From a virus, in IMG/VR virus record IMGVR_UViG_3300027969_000272, positions 1-33,176 of that record: a DNA stretch of 33,176 nt; one strand, written 5' to 3'. Under the pieces are notes generated by a model that was not told the origin of the DNA, searched no databases, and saw nothing but the letters and a program-made list of their open reading frames with translations. A program made the translations under genes and the position numbers. Numbering within the stretch: position 1 is the stretch's first letter; every line of letters begins with the position of its first letter. Positions 1 to 10,082 of this stretch are shown here, one piece after another.

Positions 1-285
1 ACTACAGGAGCAAGCTCAAAGACTACGGTAATTGGTCTTAGTTTGTCTAATCTAACTAACTCTATTTTGTTAGCAAGTATTAAACTAACTGATCCTAACG
101 GCGCAGGTGCAGGACAATCAGTCACTGCTTATTTTATAAAAGATGTTCTTGTTCCACCAAATCAAAGTTTACGAGTAGTTAACGGCGGCGAGAAATTAGT
201 ATTAGGCGGTGGCACTACAATTGCAATCTCATCAAGTATCGATGACAGCTTAGATCTTGTAATGAGCTACGTTGAGATTATTTAA
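1..285 (+). CDS. Small beta-rich virion protein, C-terminal part (5' truncated)
   Basis: The reading frame is open from base 1 and stops at 283-285, so the true start lies upstream; an internal TTG at 43 is not needed as a start. About 94 residues are visible. They are rich in Ser, Thr, Gly, Val and Ile, with alternating hydrophobic residues and a VPPNQSLRV turn before the end, and no transmembrane segment. The layout resembles the 117-aa protein at 20383-20736 (VPPKGVFER at the equivalent place), suggesting the same small beta-sandwich family. It is the first of a + strand run of virion genes, 11 bases before the next start. The family relationship is inferred from pattern, not from strong identity, and the function is unknown beyond likely virion or fibre association. 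Confidence 0.6.
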   Translation, partial: TTGASSKTTVIGLSLSNLTNSILLASIKLTDPNGAGAGQSVTAYFIKDVLVPPNQSLRVVNGGEKLVLGGGTTIAISSSIDDSLDLVMSYVEII

Positions 286-296
286 AGGAATATATT

Positions 297-683
297 ATGA
301 CTTACTATGTTGGCGGTGAAATTAGTTTAAATGAAGTATTAGGCGAAGGCAATCCTAGATTTTTTTACGCATTGCGTAGAACTGATGGCGGGCCTAATGA
401 CGGTACTTTATACTTTAGTAAAATTGATCAAATAAAAGATGTCGATACTATTACAATAAACAAGCCTGGATCAGCAGCCGAAAACTTTGAAAGTTTTGAA
501 TATGGTATTGATTTTTTTGATGGAAGATTAGCCGCAGATCATAGTCGTCCATACGATAATTTAGCATTTGATCAATATCGATGGGACGGCAAAGATTGTT
601 ACTACTATATTAACGCTCAAGGCGAACTAGTAGTAAGAATTAATAAATCTTACCCATATACGCAAGATCAAATAATAAGCTAA
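297..683 (+). CDS. Hypothetical protein, probably virion-associated (128 aa)
   Basis: The ATG at 297 follows an AAAGGAA ribosome binding site in the 11-base gap. The protein is acidic and aromatic-rich, with many Tyr and Phe residues. Its C-terminal half has a compact beta-like stretch (QYRWDGKDCYYYINAQGELV) resembling short proteins placed beside fibre genes in T4-type marine phages. There is no signal peptide or membrane segment. It lies between a small beta virion protein and the first giant fibre gene, with 41 bases before the latter, so a structural or assembly role is likely. No catalytic motif was recognised. The placement is seen in the sequence; the role is inferred. Confidence 0.6.
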   Translation: MTYYVGGEISLNEVLGEGNPRFFYALRRTDGGPNDGTLYFSKIDQIKDVDTITINKPGSAAENFESFEYGIDFFDGRLAADHSRPYDNLAFDQYRWDGKDCYYYINAQGELVVRINKSYPYTQDQIIS

Positions 684-724
684 AACAAACAGATAAGTAA
701 TAGAGAGATAAGGAAAAAATAAAA

Positions 725-3700
725 ATGGCAGCAGAATTTAAACTAGGTAGACTACGATATAACTGGGCAGGTACCTGGGCCTCAGGCACGGTGTATGGAC
801 GAGACGATGTTGTACTTAATGACGGAAAAGCATATTCTTGCCTAGTACCAAATACAGCCAGTGCAAATTTTTACACAGATTTGTATGCAACGTTTCCTTG
901 CTGGCAGTTAATACTTGATGGTAAAACCTGGGTTGGCCCTTGGCAATCAAATTATTCATACGGTGTCGGCCATATTGTTATATTTGGAGGTAAAGCCTAT
1001 ACTTCTACAGTAGCACACCTTAGCTCTACATTTGCCGCAGATGTGGCCAATTGGACTGTCTATACAGAATTCACTGCGTGGAGACCAACGTGGTCTCCAA
1101 ATTACATCTACGGTATTAATGATGTTGTTCGTTGGGGCGGTATTGTTTACAAATGTATTGCCAATCATACAAGTGCCGCAACATCTGAGTTAGGACTTGA
1201 GGCCAATCAAGCTAGTTGGCAAGTTTATTATTCTGGTGTTGAGTATAAAGGTATTTGGGCATCAAGTTTTAGATACAAACTTAACGACCTAGTAAAAATA
1301 AATGCAAATATATATATTTGTACACAATATCATACATCTACTATTACTTTTGATGATAGCAGATTTAGCATGTGGATCCCTGGACAACTATCAAACGTTG
1401 TTTGGAATCCATCTACAGTTTATCAAATTGGTGATGCAGTTATTCACGGCGGCGATGCTTATATTTCTAAAACAGCAAATAATCAAAATAACTATCCAGA
1501 TGCCGATGATGTAAGATGGGGCTTCTTCAACGTTGGTTATACTGTTCGAAATACATGGTCCGCAGGCCCGAGTTCATACGCACCTGGGGATTTAGTAACA
1601 CGCAACGGTCAACTTTATGAAGCCGTTGCAAGAAGTACAGGCCAAGATCCAAACACTAGTACACGTACATCAAATTATGTAGCATTGGGTAGTTCCTCAA
1701 CTGAATTAAATCTTACATCGATTACTGGAATTATTCCAGGCATGACATTATCAGGCAGCGGATTTGTTAGCGGACAACGTGTTGCTACAGTTGTAAATGC
1801 AACTGCTAGTGCAGAAACTTCTACCCTTGCAAATAACCTAATAACTATAAGTTCCTTTACATCAAAAACAGGAACAGGCCCGTACTTGGTAACTTATGCT
1901 ATTCCTCTTCAAACTATTACACCGTCGGCAACTTCTCAATATATAGTTGCAGGTAATAGCAATGCAGCCTATAACGGAACATTTGCTGTCACTAGTACTA
2001 CAACTACAAGTATTACTTTAAGTTATGTAAACGATCCTGGAGTTTACGGATCTGGAGTTACAACAATTGCTGACATATCAAGTAAACTTTTAACATTGGG
2101 TGGTACTATTACTGGAACTTTTAGAATAGGCATGAGACTTCCTCAAGTTAATAATGCTTATATAGTAGCAGGATCTGGTACTTCTTGGATTGTAGCTACT
2201 AATCAATCTTTAACGTCTCAAACAATCAATGCAACGTTTAAAGGCGTAACTTTATCAGATGTACCTGATCAAGATTTGGTTGATGCTCAGACAATTAATT
2301 TTGTTGGAATTAATTCACAATATTGGTCTTTATTAATTCCTGGTAAGAAATGGTCCAATCGTTGGGCTACTAATGTTTCATATGCAGTAGGAGATGTGGT
2401 TTCGTACGCAACTGGAACTTATGTATGTATAAACTCACATTCACAGGCAAATCGACCCGATGTTGATATCTCATCTACATATTGGATATTGCTCATTAAA
2501 CATGATCCGAACAACGCCTTAAATAATCAAGGTGATTTAAGAACGTTCTCAGGGACTCGTCCTCAATCTGTTGCTATAGGAACTGATACATATTTGTTAA
2601 GTGTAAATTCAGACTTACCAAATTGGCGTAAAATTAATGTTGTTCCGGCAGTATATTATGTTGATGCCTACTCGGGAATAGACACACCCGGATATGGAGT
2701 TACTTGGGACCAACCATGGAAAACTATTAAGTATGCCTGTGACACAATTACTACAGGATTTTATTTTCCCAACGCTGTAGCACTTGTAAAAGCAAATAAA
2801 GCATTTATTATTGCAGAAATGTACCAATGGATGCTGTATCAAATGGCAAATAACATTGCGCCATTTAGTTCAGACAGTTTATGGAATCCGTATAAAGCAC
2901 AACGAGATGCTGAACTAATTGTAGACGCATTACTTTATGATCTAAAACGTGGCGGAAATAGTCAATCTGTTGCCGCCGCATTATCATTCTTTTACTTTGG
3001 AAGTAAAACACAATTATATAATAGCATAACAAAAGCTACATTGCCATACTATGTTCCTTCATTAAATTATTTGTTAAGTTTAATGCAAAGTGTTGTTGTT
3101 AATTCTGCCGTACCTGTAAGTTATCAAACATTAAACAATGTAACACCGGTTAGCGTAGTAAATCAAATAATTATTAATAATTTAACAGCAGAAGCAAATG
3201 TTGCAAATAATATATCAAGTTTAATGGGTATCATTACAACCGCATTAACAAACGAAAATACTTATCTTGTACCGTCTGCAAATACAGGCACAACTGCAAG
3301 TATCTATGTAAAAACAGGTACTTATAATGAAATATTACCTATATCTATTCCTGAAAATGTATCAATCATAGGAGATGAATTACGTAGCGCCGTAGTGCAA
3401 CCCGCGTCAAGCTACACTTTTTATTGCACACAAACAATAGCACCTAATAATAGTCCAACAACTTCAAATACCATAGTTGTTAATACTACTACTGGACTAA
3501 CAAATAATATGCCTATCCAGTTTATTAGTCCATATATTAATAATGCTAGTACAACATTTGGAGGAGTAATCTCTGGTAAAACATATTATATTGATGGAAA
3601 CTCTATAACTAGTACCAGCTTACGATTAAAAGACTCTCCAACTTTTACATTTATTGCTACCACAGTAGTTAGCAGTAACATACTAACTAACGTTTCAAAC

Positions 3701-6700
3701 ATTACTAATCTTGCAGTAGGTATGCAATTATCAGGACCTGGTATTCCGTTTGATGCTTATGTTTATTCATTTAATCAAGAAATAAACACTATCTCAACTA
3801 TCACCATGTGTACAGGAAACCCGTTAACTGAAAACTTTGTGTTTGTTGAGGCGTATGCTACAGAGTCTGGTATTTTAAGGACTTTAACATCTACTGGAAA
3901 TTTTGTACAATTAACTAACGGTAACGGCAAAATGACTGTTGTCGGCGGCGATTGTTTAAAAGACATGTTCTATATGCGAAATGGTACAACTATTCGTAAT
4001 ATGTCTCTCTTCGGACTTAAAGGAACTATAACAGCCAACAATCAATATCAAACAGCTCGACCAACAGGCGGAGCATATACTAGTCTGGACCCGGGAACTG
4101 GGCCAAAAGATACTAGCGCATGGATTATCCGCAAGAGTCCGTACGCACAAAACTTAACGGTATTTGGTGAAGGCGCAACAGGTATTAAAATTGATGGATC
4201 ACTACACAACGGCGGCAGTAAGTCAATAGTTTCCAACGACTACACTATGGTGATAAGTGATGGTATTGGTATATGGTGTACCGGACCTGGTGCAATTACT
4301 GAAGCTATTTCAGTATTCTCTTACTATGCTTATGCCGGATACTTTGCAGAAGCAGGCGGCAGGATCCGAGCAGCCAACGGTAACAGCTCTTATGGAACAT
4401 TTGGCGTAATCAGCGAAGGTTATGATTTGTCAGAAGTACCACTAGTAGGCACAGTTAATAATCAATCACAGCAAGTTCAGGCAGGAGTTACTAGTGCGTT
4501 TGGTACAGTAGATCAGTTACTAAAATTAAATTATAGCAATGCTGGTTCTAATTATTTTTATCCAGCAACTAACATGTTAAAAAGAAGTAACGAATTTTTA
4601 ACTAATTGGACTAACGATTCTTATTTGTCATTTACTAAAAATAACACTGCTCCTACAGGATATACTGAAGCATGGTTACTATCCGGATCGACGAATACAC
4701 CCGGAACTGGATATGTCCAGCAAAGTATTACAGTAAACCCGGCAGGGTATACATATACTAATGTTAGTGGAACTACCCAAGACGGCGCCCCTGGTAACGG
4801 AGCAACATTTGACATTACGGTTACACCAGCAGGATATGTAGCAACAGTAAATGTTGCTGGCACTTTATATCAAACTGGTAACAACATTTTAATCAAAGGA
4901 TCGGTACTTGGCGGGTTAGATACTACCAACGACCTAACTATTGTAGTAGGTAACTTATCAGGAACTGGTATTTCTACTATTTCTGCATCTTCTGGAACAG
5001 CCCCAGCCGGCAGCAATCAAAATTATACATTCAGTATGTATGTATATGACGGTGGAACATCTGCTACCTTAGATATGCAAGCTGTATTTTCTGGTACAAC
5101 AACAGTTACTAGCGGCATTAGTTACAATATCTCAAGTAAAACTATTACTCCGTATTCAGGTACTAGTATTTTGAGTAATGCAAACGGTGGCACTTTGCCT
5201 GTAAACTTTAAAGCACAGAAAACTTTAGTTGCTGGGTGGTATAGAGTTTGGTTTGCTGTTAATGATAGTACAGGTGTTAACAATACACTAACCTTTAAAT
5301 TCTTCCCACAAGGTGCAAATGCACCAATAACTAACACATATTCAATTATATATGGCGCACAACTTGAAATATCTGATACAGATTATACACCTAGAGTATA
5401 CTTAGAAACAACAACTAATCAGTTTACTGCTTATGCAAATTATCAAGTTGTTGGAGCAGGCGCGGGCGCATTATTATCCGGAGATGAAATAAGAAGTCGA
5501 TCAGTTTTTAACGTTCGAGTTACTACAGATTCTAACGGATTTACAGGTGGCGCTGGATATGGTAGTAGTTTAAATACTGCGGCTGACGGCTCTTTAAATA
5601 CAATACGTCTTGCGGCTACTGATCAAGGAATTTTCAACTATTTAGGTATGCGAGTTTTCATTGGCGGCGGAACCGGTGCAGGACAGTACGGATTTGTTAC
5701 ATATTATAACAATTCTTCTGGAGTTGACGCTAATGGAATTACTACAAAAACAGCCTTAATAGCCAAGGAGACAATTGATCCGGTCGGAGTAATTTCTACA
5801 ACTTATAATGCTACTCCTGCCAACAACTTAATTACACTAACCGGGCAAATTGATATTAGTCAATGGTATATTAACCAAGCAGTTCAATTTATACCTACTT
5901 ACTATACAACAACAGTAACAGCTACATCTGTTGACACAGTAATTGCCACTGGATCTCTTGGAGGCACTGTAAATACCATAAGTGTTCCTACAGCTAGCCT
6001 TGCTCTTAACATGCCAATTACATTTGGAACAGGCGATCTTAATGTAAGTCCGGGCTTTTTATACTATATTACACAAATTGACTATATTGCTGAAACAATT
6101 CAAATTGCAACTAGTATAGCAGGAACTGCTATACAACTAACTCCGGTTGCATCAACATCTCAGGTAATAACATTTCCACGATACTCAGGACATATTAAGG
6201 CTCCAACGGCTAATATGGTCCCAAACATTAATATACAATTCACTGGTGTAGCTCTTGGTGGTGTAGCTCTTGGCTCAACTTATTACATAAGTGATATTAT
6301 AGATGCAGATAATTTTACAGTATCAGCAAATAGAACAACACTAACATCTACAACAACCATCGGTGGTACTACTAATACTGTTGCGGCAACTACAACTTCT
6401 CTAGTTCCTTGTAATACCGTAGTATTTTCAGGAATAATTTTTGATGCGGCCATACAACCGGGAACAACTTATTATATTAGTAATATTGTTGACGCAGGTA
6501 GTTTTAATCTTACTACAAGTATTATACGAGTCGATGCCACATCAACTACGTTTAGTACAAACTTAATTCAAATTTCTGATACATCTGGATTTGTAGTTGG
6601 TCAACCTATAATTTTTAGTGGCATTTTAGCAGGAACAACATTTGGTAATATTCAACCTGAGACTGTTTATTATATTCTAACTATTAATGCGCTCAATGAT

Positions 6701-9700
6701 ACCATTACAATCAGTACAGATAAAATAAACACATTTACACTAACTACACGAGCAGGATTAATACAAGCTAGAACATGTCCTACTCCTATTGCACTAGGTG
6801 GTGGTACTGGATCAATGACATTAACATCAACAGGTACACGAGTGGTAGTTACGCACAGTGTAGGAAATATTAGTACAATGAACGGAACATTCTCTACAAG
6901 CCTGTACGGAGGTTTAAATTCATATACTGTATATTATCTTACATCTATTTCAACTGCAGGGGCAAACCCAACTATCTCAGTGAGTACTGCGCTAGGAGGT
7001 ACTCCTATCACACTTACGACCGGCGTGGGAAATATGCAACTAGTAGCCAGCGGATGGGATAATGTAAACCCGGGAACGAATGCAGTTGCACCAGATTCTA
7101 CAAGTTCTTATATTATTGAACCAAAGGTAACTTTTACTAATCCAGGCTGGGGTCAAACATTAGGAACAGTTGATACTCCTATTACAGGCGGCCCTACATT
7201 TGCAAGTGTAGCCGCAGGAAATAATAGATGGTTAGCTCTACCAACAGCAGGTACTGTTGGGGCGACATCAACCAATGGAACAAGTTGGTCAGTATTAACA
7301 CTACCAACCGGGATACCTTCATGGAGTGATATTACCTACGGTAATAATTACTGGGTAGCATTAGGTAAACGAACTGGTGGTGGCTTAACTTCAATAGTTG
7401 CCTACTCTAATTCTAATGGATTAGGTTGGAGAACCGTTGCTCTTCCTACTGACGGCAATTACAGTAAAGTAGTCTACGGTAACGGAACATTTGTCGCTAT
7501 AAGTTCTGATAGCCATAGAGCAGCCTACTCAACAAATAACGGACTTCTGTGGACTCAGAGTTATCTACCAAGTAGCACAGCAATTACAGTTTCAGGCGAT
7601 GCAAAACACAGCACCGCGCAGTCCAAATTTGGTATGTCAAGCCTTGCTTTAGACGGCACCGGTGATTTTATTAGCATTGCATCCGATGATAAATTTGCCT
7701 ACGGCTTTGAAGATTTTACTGTTGAATTTTTCTGGAGACCAACAGCAATTGGTACTCAGCAAATATTAGTTGACCAGCGTAGTGCAGGGAATGATGCGGC
7801 AGTATATTTAGAAATGAACGCTTCGGGGAACATACGATTATTTGTTAACAATGCTTATCAAATTACATCTAGCGTAGCTTGCTCAGCAGGTTCTTGGAAT
7901 CATGTAGCTTTATCAAGAGCAAGCGGAACAACTAGATTATTTGTTAACGGCACGTTAACTCCTACAACTTATACAGATGCTAACGTTTATGCGGCAAGAC
8001 CTATAAGAATAGGAGCATCGTGGACTGGAGGAACTCTTGCTACTGGTTATATCGACGAAGTGCGTGTCAGCAGAGGCATAAGTAGATATTCTTCTACATT
8101 TACCCCAACATCGCAAGAGTTTGTGTCAGACGAAAACACAATGTTGTTAATGCATTTTAATGGTCTAAACAATTCTACAAATATTGCTAGCACTATAGGA
8201 ACTTGGACATCAGTTGCCTACGGCAACGGTGTATTTGTTGCTATCAATAGCAATGGACACACAGGCTGGAGTACTGATGGCGCAACATGGAACTCTGCAA
8301 CTGCCCCAAAAAACAACGCAACATTAAGTGGAGTTACTATTTTAGGTGGCGGCGGAACATTCCAGTGTACTACTACATCAACACGACTTGTAGTTGGACA
8401 AAGTGTAAGAATTTCTGGAATCCTATCCGGTGACGGAACAGTGAAGAACGGCATTTACTACATAAGTTCAACTGATGGTAAATCATCGTTTACATTATCT
8501 GCTAATCTTGCAAATGCTCTAAGCGGAACAAACCCAATCACTACAGGAGCTGGTTCAACTACCGGACTTACTTTTGAAGTTGGTGTATCATCTTATACAG
8601 ATATAGCATACGGAAACAATAAGTTTGTAGCAGTACAAACTGGATACGGTCTAGAAAGTGCAGTCAGCTTTAACGGCGTAAATTGGATTCAGTCAGAAAA
8701 CTATATGTCCGCTACATCAGTAAAATATGGCCAGGGCATATTTTTAGCACTATCCAATAACGGTAATATTGCATACGCTAGCGAACATGGATTAATTTGG
8801 AGAACACGAAGTTTAACATATGGAAGCATAAATGCAAGTACATTTGGTTATAATTCGTCAAATATAGGATGCTTTGTAACATTAACAGGAACTGGATCTT
8901 CCGACGGAAATGCAACAGTTATAAGTGAAGGCGCAAGAGCACAAGGAAGGCCGAGCATAAATTCTGGCGTAGTTAACGGAGTTACTCTATGGGAAACTGG
9001 ATCTAATTATACAAATGCCCCAACAATGTCATTAACAGACTATAACGTGTCAGTAACTGCCACTGTTGATCCGCGTATAAGTAACGGTGTCTTGTCTAAT
9101 CCAACATTCGTAAACAGAGGAACTGGATACAATACAGCATCGACTGTAGTTTCAGTAACTGGCGACGGGTTTGCAGACACATTCCAAGTTGGCTTACAAT
9201 TGATTGTTAATAATTTGTCAACTATTCCAGTAGTGGGTAGCAATATACAAATTGCAAACAATTCTCAAGTATACAAAGTTACAAGTGCAACAGCAGTGTT
9301 TGGAACTAGCGCACCGTTTATCCAGGCCAACATACAAGTGGCGCCGGAAATTACAAATGCATTAAGTCCCGCGCATAATACTCCGGTATACTTCCGTCAG
9401 TTATACAGTCAGTGTAGACTAACCAATCACGACTTCTTGTTAATTGGTACCGGTAATAAAGCCGAGACAAATTATCCGTACACTGATCCAACAACGGCAA
9501 AAATTGAAAACCAAGCCGTAGAAACCAATCAAGGACATGTGTTCTATACAAGCACAGACGAAAATGGTAACTTCCAAGTTGGTTCATTATTTGGTGTACA
9601 ACAGGCGACCGGTACAGTCACGTTAAGTGCTACACAGTTTGGTCTAACAGGACTTGAAACACTGAGCTTGGGCGGAATTGCAGTCGGCAGCTCGAGTACA

Positions 9701-10021
9701 GTTGTTACTCAATTTTCTACAGACCCTACATTTGCAGGAAACTCGGATGCAATTATTCCAACTCAGAGAGCAATTAGATCTTACTTAACAGGACGACTAA
9801 GTCAAGGTGGTGCTAATACATTTACTGGAAATTTAATTGCTGGTACTGTTTCAGTTGGAGGTCCTAACTTTATTAAATCAACAATTGCAAACGGCGCGGT
9901 TGGCTCAAGCATTAACATGAAAAATAAAGTATACTTTCCAGGAAATACAGTAGACGGTAATATGCCTGCCCTTAACATGTTTATCCGTAGCGGAACAAAG
10001 CGCGGAAACACGTCAAGGTAA
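725..10021 (+). CDS. Giant modular tail-fibre-like virion protein A (3098 aa)
   Basis: This is a very large Thr/Ser/Gly/Asn-rich protein, probably a host-recognition fibre or other exposed virion protein. The ATG at 725 follows AAGGA, and the N-terminus (EFKLGR) matches that of the next gene. Visible parts: W-x-x-x-W / GDVV / Y-x-C modules at about residues 12-305 and again near 542-590; a helical segment at 689-749 with RDAELIVDALLYDL; a pectin-lyase-like part at about 863-1240 (GTYNE, IIGDELRS, then RNGTTIRNMSLFG and GGRIRAANGNSSYG); a jelly-roll-like module at 1283-1566 split by another module; repeated YYI-type beta modules at about 1640-2130; propeller-like YGNGxFVA repeats at 2159-2280 and 2494-2680; a LamG-like module at 2286-2486; and a conserved C-terminal domain at about 2890-3025 (HDFLLIGTG, STDENGNFQVG, PTQRAI). 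It is paralogous to the following gene. No receptor or enzymatic activity can be assigned. Confidence 0.8.
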   Translation: MAAEFKLGRLRYNWAGTWASGTVYGRDDVVLNDGKAYSCLVPNTASANFYTDLYATFPCWQLILDGKTWVGPWQSNYSYGVGHIVIFGGKAYTSTVAHLSSTFAADVANWTVYTEFTAWRPTWSPNYIYGINDVVRWGGIVYKCIANHTSAATSELGLEANQASWQVYYSGVEYKGIWASSFRYKLNDLVKINANIYICTQYHTSTITFDDSRFSMWIPGQLSNVVWNPSTVYQIGDAVIHGGDAYISKTANNQNNYPDADDVRWGFFNVGYTVRNTWSAGPSSYAPGDLVTRNGQLYEAVARSTGQDPNTSTRTSNYVALGSSSTELNLTSITGIIPGMTLSGSGFVSGQRVATVVNATASAETSTLANNLITISSFTSKTGTGPYLVTYAIPLQTITPSATSQYIVAGNSNAAYNGTFAVTSTTTTSITLSYVNDPGVYGSGVTTIADISSKLLTLGGTITGTFRIGMRLPQVNNAYIVAGSGTSWIVATNQSLTSQTINATFKGVTLSDVPDQDLVDAQTINFVGINSQYWSLLIPGKKWSNRWATNVSYAVGDVVSYATGTYVCINSHSQANRPDVDISSTYWILLIKHDPNNALNNQGDLRTFSGTRPQSVAIGTDTYLLSVNSDLPNWRKINVVPAVYYVDAYSGIDTPGYGVTWDQPWKTIKYACDTITTGFYFPNAVALVKANKAFIIAEMYQWMLYQMANNIAPFSSDSLWNPYKAQRDAELIVDALLYDLKRGGNSQSVAAALSFFYFGSKTQLYNSITKATLPYYVPSLNYLLSLMQSVVVNSAVPVSYQTLNNVTPVSVVNQIIINNLTAEANVANNISSLMGIITTALTNENTYLVPSANTGTTASIYVKTGTYNEILPISIPENVSIIGDELRSAVVQPASSYTFYCTQTIAPNNSPTTSNTIVVNTTTGLTNNMPIQFISPYINNASTTFGGVISGKTYYIDGNSITSTSLRLKDSPTFTFIATTVVSSNILTNVSNITNLAVGMQLSGPGIPFDAYVYSFNQEINTISTITMCTGNPLTENFVFVEAYATESGILRTLTSTGNFVQLTNGNGKMTVVGGDCLKDMFYMRNGTTIRNMSLFGLKGTITANNQYQTARPTGGAYTSLDPGTGPKDTSAWIIRKSPYAQNLTVFGEGATGIKIDGSLHNGGSKSIVSNDYTMVISDGIGIWCTGPGAITEAISVFSYYAYAGYFAEAGGRIRAANGNSSYGTFGVISEGYDLSEVPLVGTVNNQSQQVQAGVTSAFGTVDQLLKLNYSNAGSNYFYPATNMLKRSNEFLTNWTNDSYLSFTKNNTAPTGYTEAWLLSGSTNTPGTGYVQQSITVNPAGYTYTNVSGTTQDGAPGNGATFDITVTPAGYVATVNVAGTLYQTGNNILIKGSVLGGLDTTNDLTIVVGNLSGTGISTISASSGTAPAGSNQNYTFSMYVYDGGTSATLDMQAVFSGTTTVTSGISYNISSKTITPYSGTSILSNANGGTLPVNFKAQKTLVAGWYRVWFAVNDSTGVNNTLTFKFFPQGANAPITNTYSIIYGAQLEISDTDYTPRVYLETTTNQFTAYANYQVVGAGAGALLSGDEIRSRSVFNVRVTTDSNGFTGGAGYGSSLNTAADGSLNTIRLAATDQGIFNYLGMRVFIGGGTGAGQYGFVTYYNNSSGVDANGITTKTALIAKETIDPVGVISTTYNATPANNLITLTGQIDISQWYINQAVQFIPTYYTTTVTATSVDTVIATGSLGGTVNTISVPTASLALNMPITFGTGDLNVSPGFLYYITQIDYIAETIQIATSIAGTAIQLTPVASTSQVITFPRYSGHIKAPTANMVPNINIQFTGVALGGVALGSTYYISDIIDADNFTVSANRTTLTSTTTIGGTTNTVAATTTSLVPCNTVVFSGIIFDAAIQPGTTYYISNIVDAGSFNLTTSIIRVDATSTTFSTNLIQISDTSGFVVGQPIIFSGILAGTTFGNIQPETVYYILTINALNDTITISTDKINTFTLTTRAGLIQARTCPTPIALGGGTGSMTLTSTGTRVVVTHSVGNISTMNGTFSTSLYGGLNSYTVYYLTSISTAGANPTISVSTALGGTPITLTTGVGNMQLVASGWDNVNPGTNAVAPDSTSSYIIEPKVTFTNPGWGQTLGTVDTPITGGPTFASVAAGNNRWLALPTAGTVGATSTNGTSWSVLTLPTGIPSWSDITYGNNYWVALGKRTGGGLTSIVAYSNSNGLGWRTVALPTDGNYSKVVYGNGTFVAISSDSHRAAYSTNNGLLWTQSYLPSSTAITVSGDAKHSTAQSKFGMSSLALDGTGDFISIASDDKFAYGFEDFTVEFFWRPTAIGTQQILVDQRSAGNDAAVYLEMNASGNIRLFVNNAYQITSSVACSAGSWNHVALSRASGTTRLFVNGTLTPTTYTDANVYAARPIRIGASWTGGTLATGYIDEVRVSRGISRYSSTFTPTSQEFVSDENTMLLMHFNGLNNSTNIASTIGTWTSVAYGNGVFVAINSNGHTGWSTDGATWNSATAPKNNATLSGVTILGGGGTFQCTTTSTRLVVGQSVRISGILSGDGTVKNGIYYISSTDGKSSFTLSANLANALSGTNPITTGAGSTTGLTFEVGVSSYTDIAYGNNKFVAVQTGYGLESAVSFNGVNWIQSENYMSATSVKYGQGIFLALSNNGNIAYASEHGLIWRTRSLTYGSINASTFGYNSSNIGCFVTLTGTGSSDGNATVISEGARAQGRPSINSGVVNGVTLWETGSNYTNAPTMSLTDYNVSVTATVDPRISNGVLSNPTFVNRGTGYNTASTVVSVTGDGFADTFQVGLQLIVNNLSTIPVVGSNIQIANNSQVYKVTSATAVFGTSAPFIQANIQVAPEITNALSPAHNTPVYFRQLYSQCRLTNHDFLLIGTGNKAETNYPYTDPTTAKIENQAVETNQGHVFYTSTDENGNFQVGSLFGVQQATGTVTLSATQFGLTGLETLSLGGIAVGSSSTVVTQFSTDPTFAGNSDAIIPTQRAIRSYLTGRLSQGGANTFTGNLIAGTVSVGGPNFIKSTIANGAVGSSINMKNKVYFPGNTVDGNMPALNMFIRSGTKRGNTSR
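758..1660 (+). repeat. Six tandem W-x-x-x-W carbohydrate-binding-like modules in fibre A
   Basis: Six imperfect units of about 50 residues start near residues 13, 68, 117, 174, 225 and 276. Each has a W-x-x-x-W or W-x-P start, a Y(x)4-5 D/GD-VV core, a short Gly turn, then Y-x-C and often HTSA. A seventh unit stands alone near residue 542. The spacing of Trp and Tyr resembles small chitin-binding (CBM5/12-type) modules. The repeat is seen directly; sugar binding is inferred from this resemblance. Confidence 0.7.
4571..5422 (+). other. Jelly-roll-like module in fibre A interrupted by a second module
   Basis: The outer module starts near residue 1283 (NMLKRSNEFLTNWTN) and ends near 1566 (YGAQLEISDTDYTPRVY), a pattern common in phage-fibre carbohydrate-binding-like jelly rolls. 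Between YVQQSITV and NYTFSMYVY, strands that normally follow one another, about 90 residues are inserted (about 1340-1430). The insert has the pattern GNGATFDITVT ... LGGLDTTNDLTIVV, which is also present as a free-standing module in fibre B at about residues 415-497 (LGGASPGNDLVVKV). Confidence 0.6.
7580..8182 (+). other. LamG / concanavalin-like domain in fibre A
   Basis: Residues about 2286-2486 show the usual LamG order: SLALDGTGDFISI, then FTVEFFWRP, WNHVALSRASGTTRLFVNG, a GYIDEVRVSRGISRY strand, and a closing MLLMHFNG. This fold commonly binds glycans or proteins. It lies between propeller-like repeats and is absent from the paralogous fibre B. Confidence 0.8.
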
Positions 10022-10054
10022 TATGTAAGAATGCAAAAAGATAGAAGATAAAAA

Positions 10055-10062
10055 GATAAATA
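10055..10062 (+). promoter_or_regulatory. Possible T4-type late promoter (GATAAATA)
   Basis: GATAAATA differs at one position from the T4 late promoter consensus TATAAATA. It sits in the longest intergenic gap of the window, 20 bases before the ATG of fibre B, and is followed by GAGGAT as ribosome binding site. AT-rich DNA gives such matches by chance, so this is only a candidate. Confidence 0.3.
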
Positions 10063-10082
10063 TTATCAGAGGATGACAAAAA

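Noticed and set aside
9940-10021. Possible frameshift at the end of fibre A, because its last residues (RSGTKRGNTSR) differ from those of fibre B
   Set aside because: No better-matching continuation was recognised in the other frames before the next gene, and the basic end could simply be divergent.
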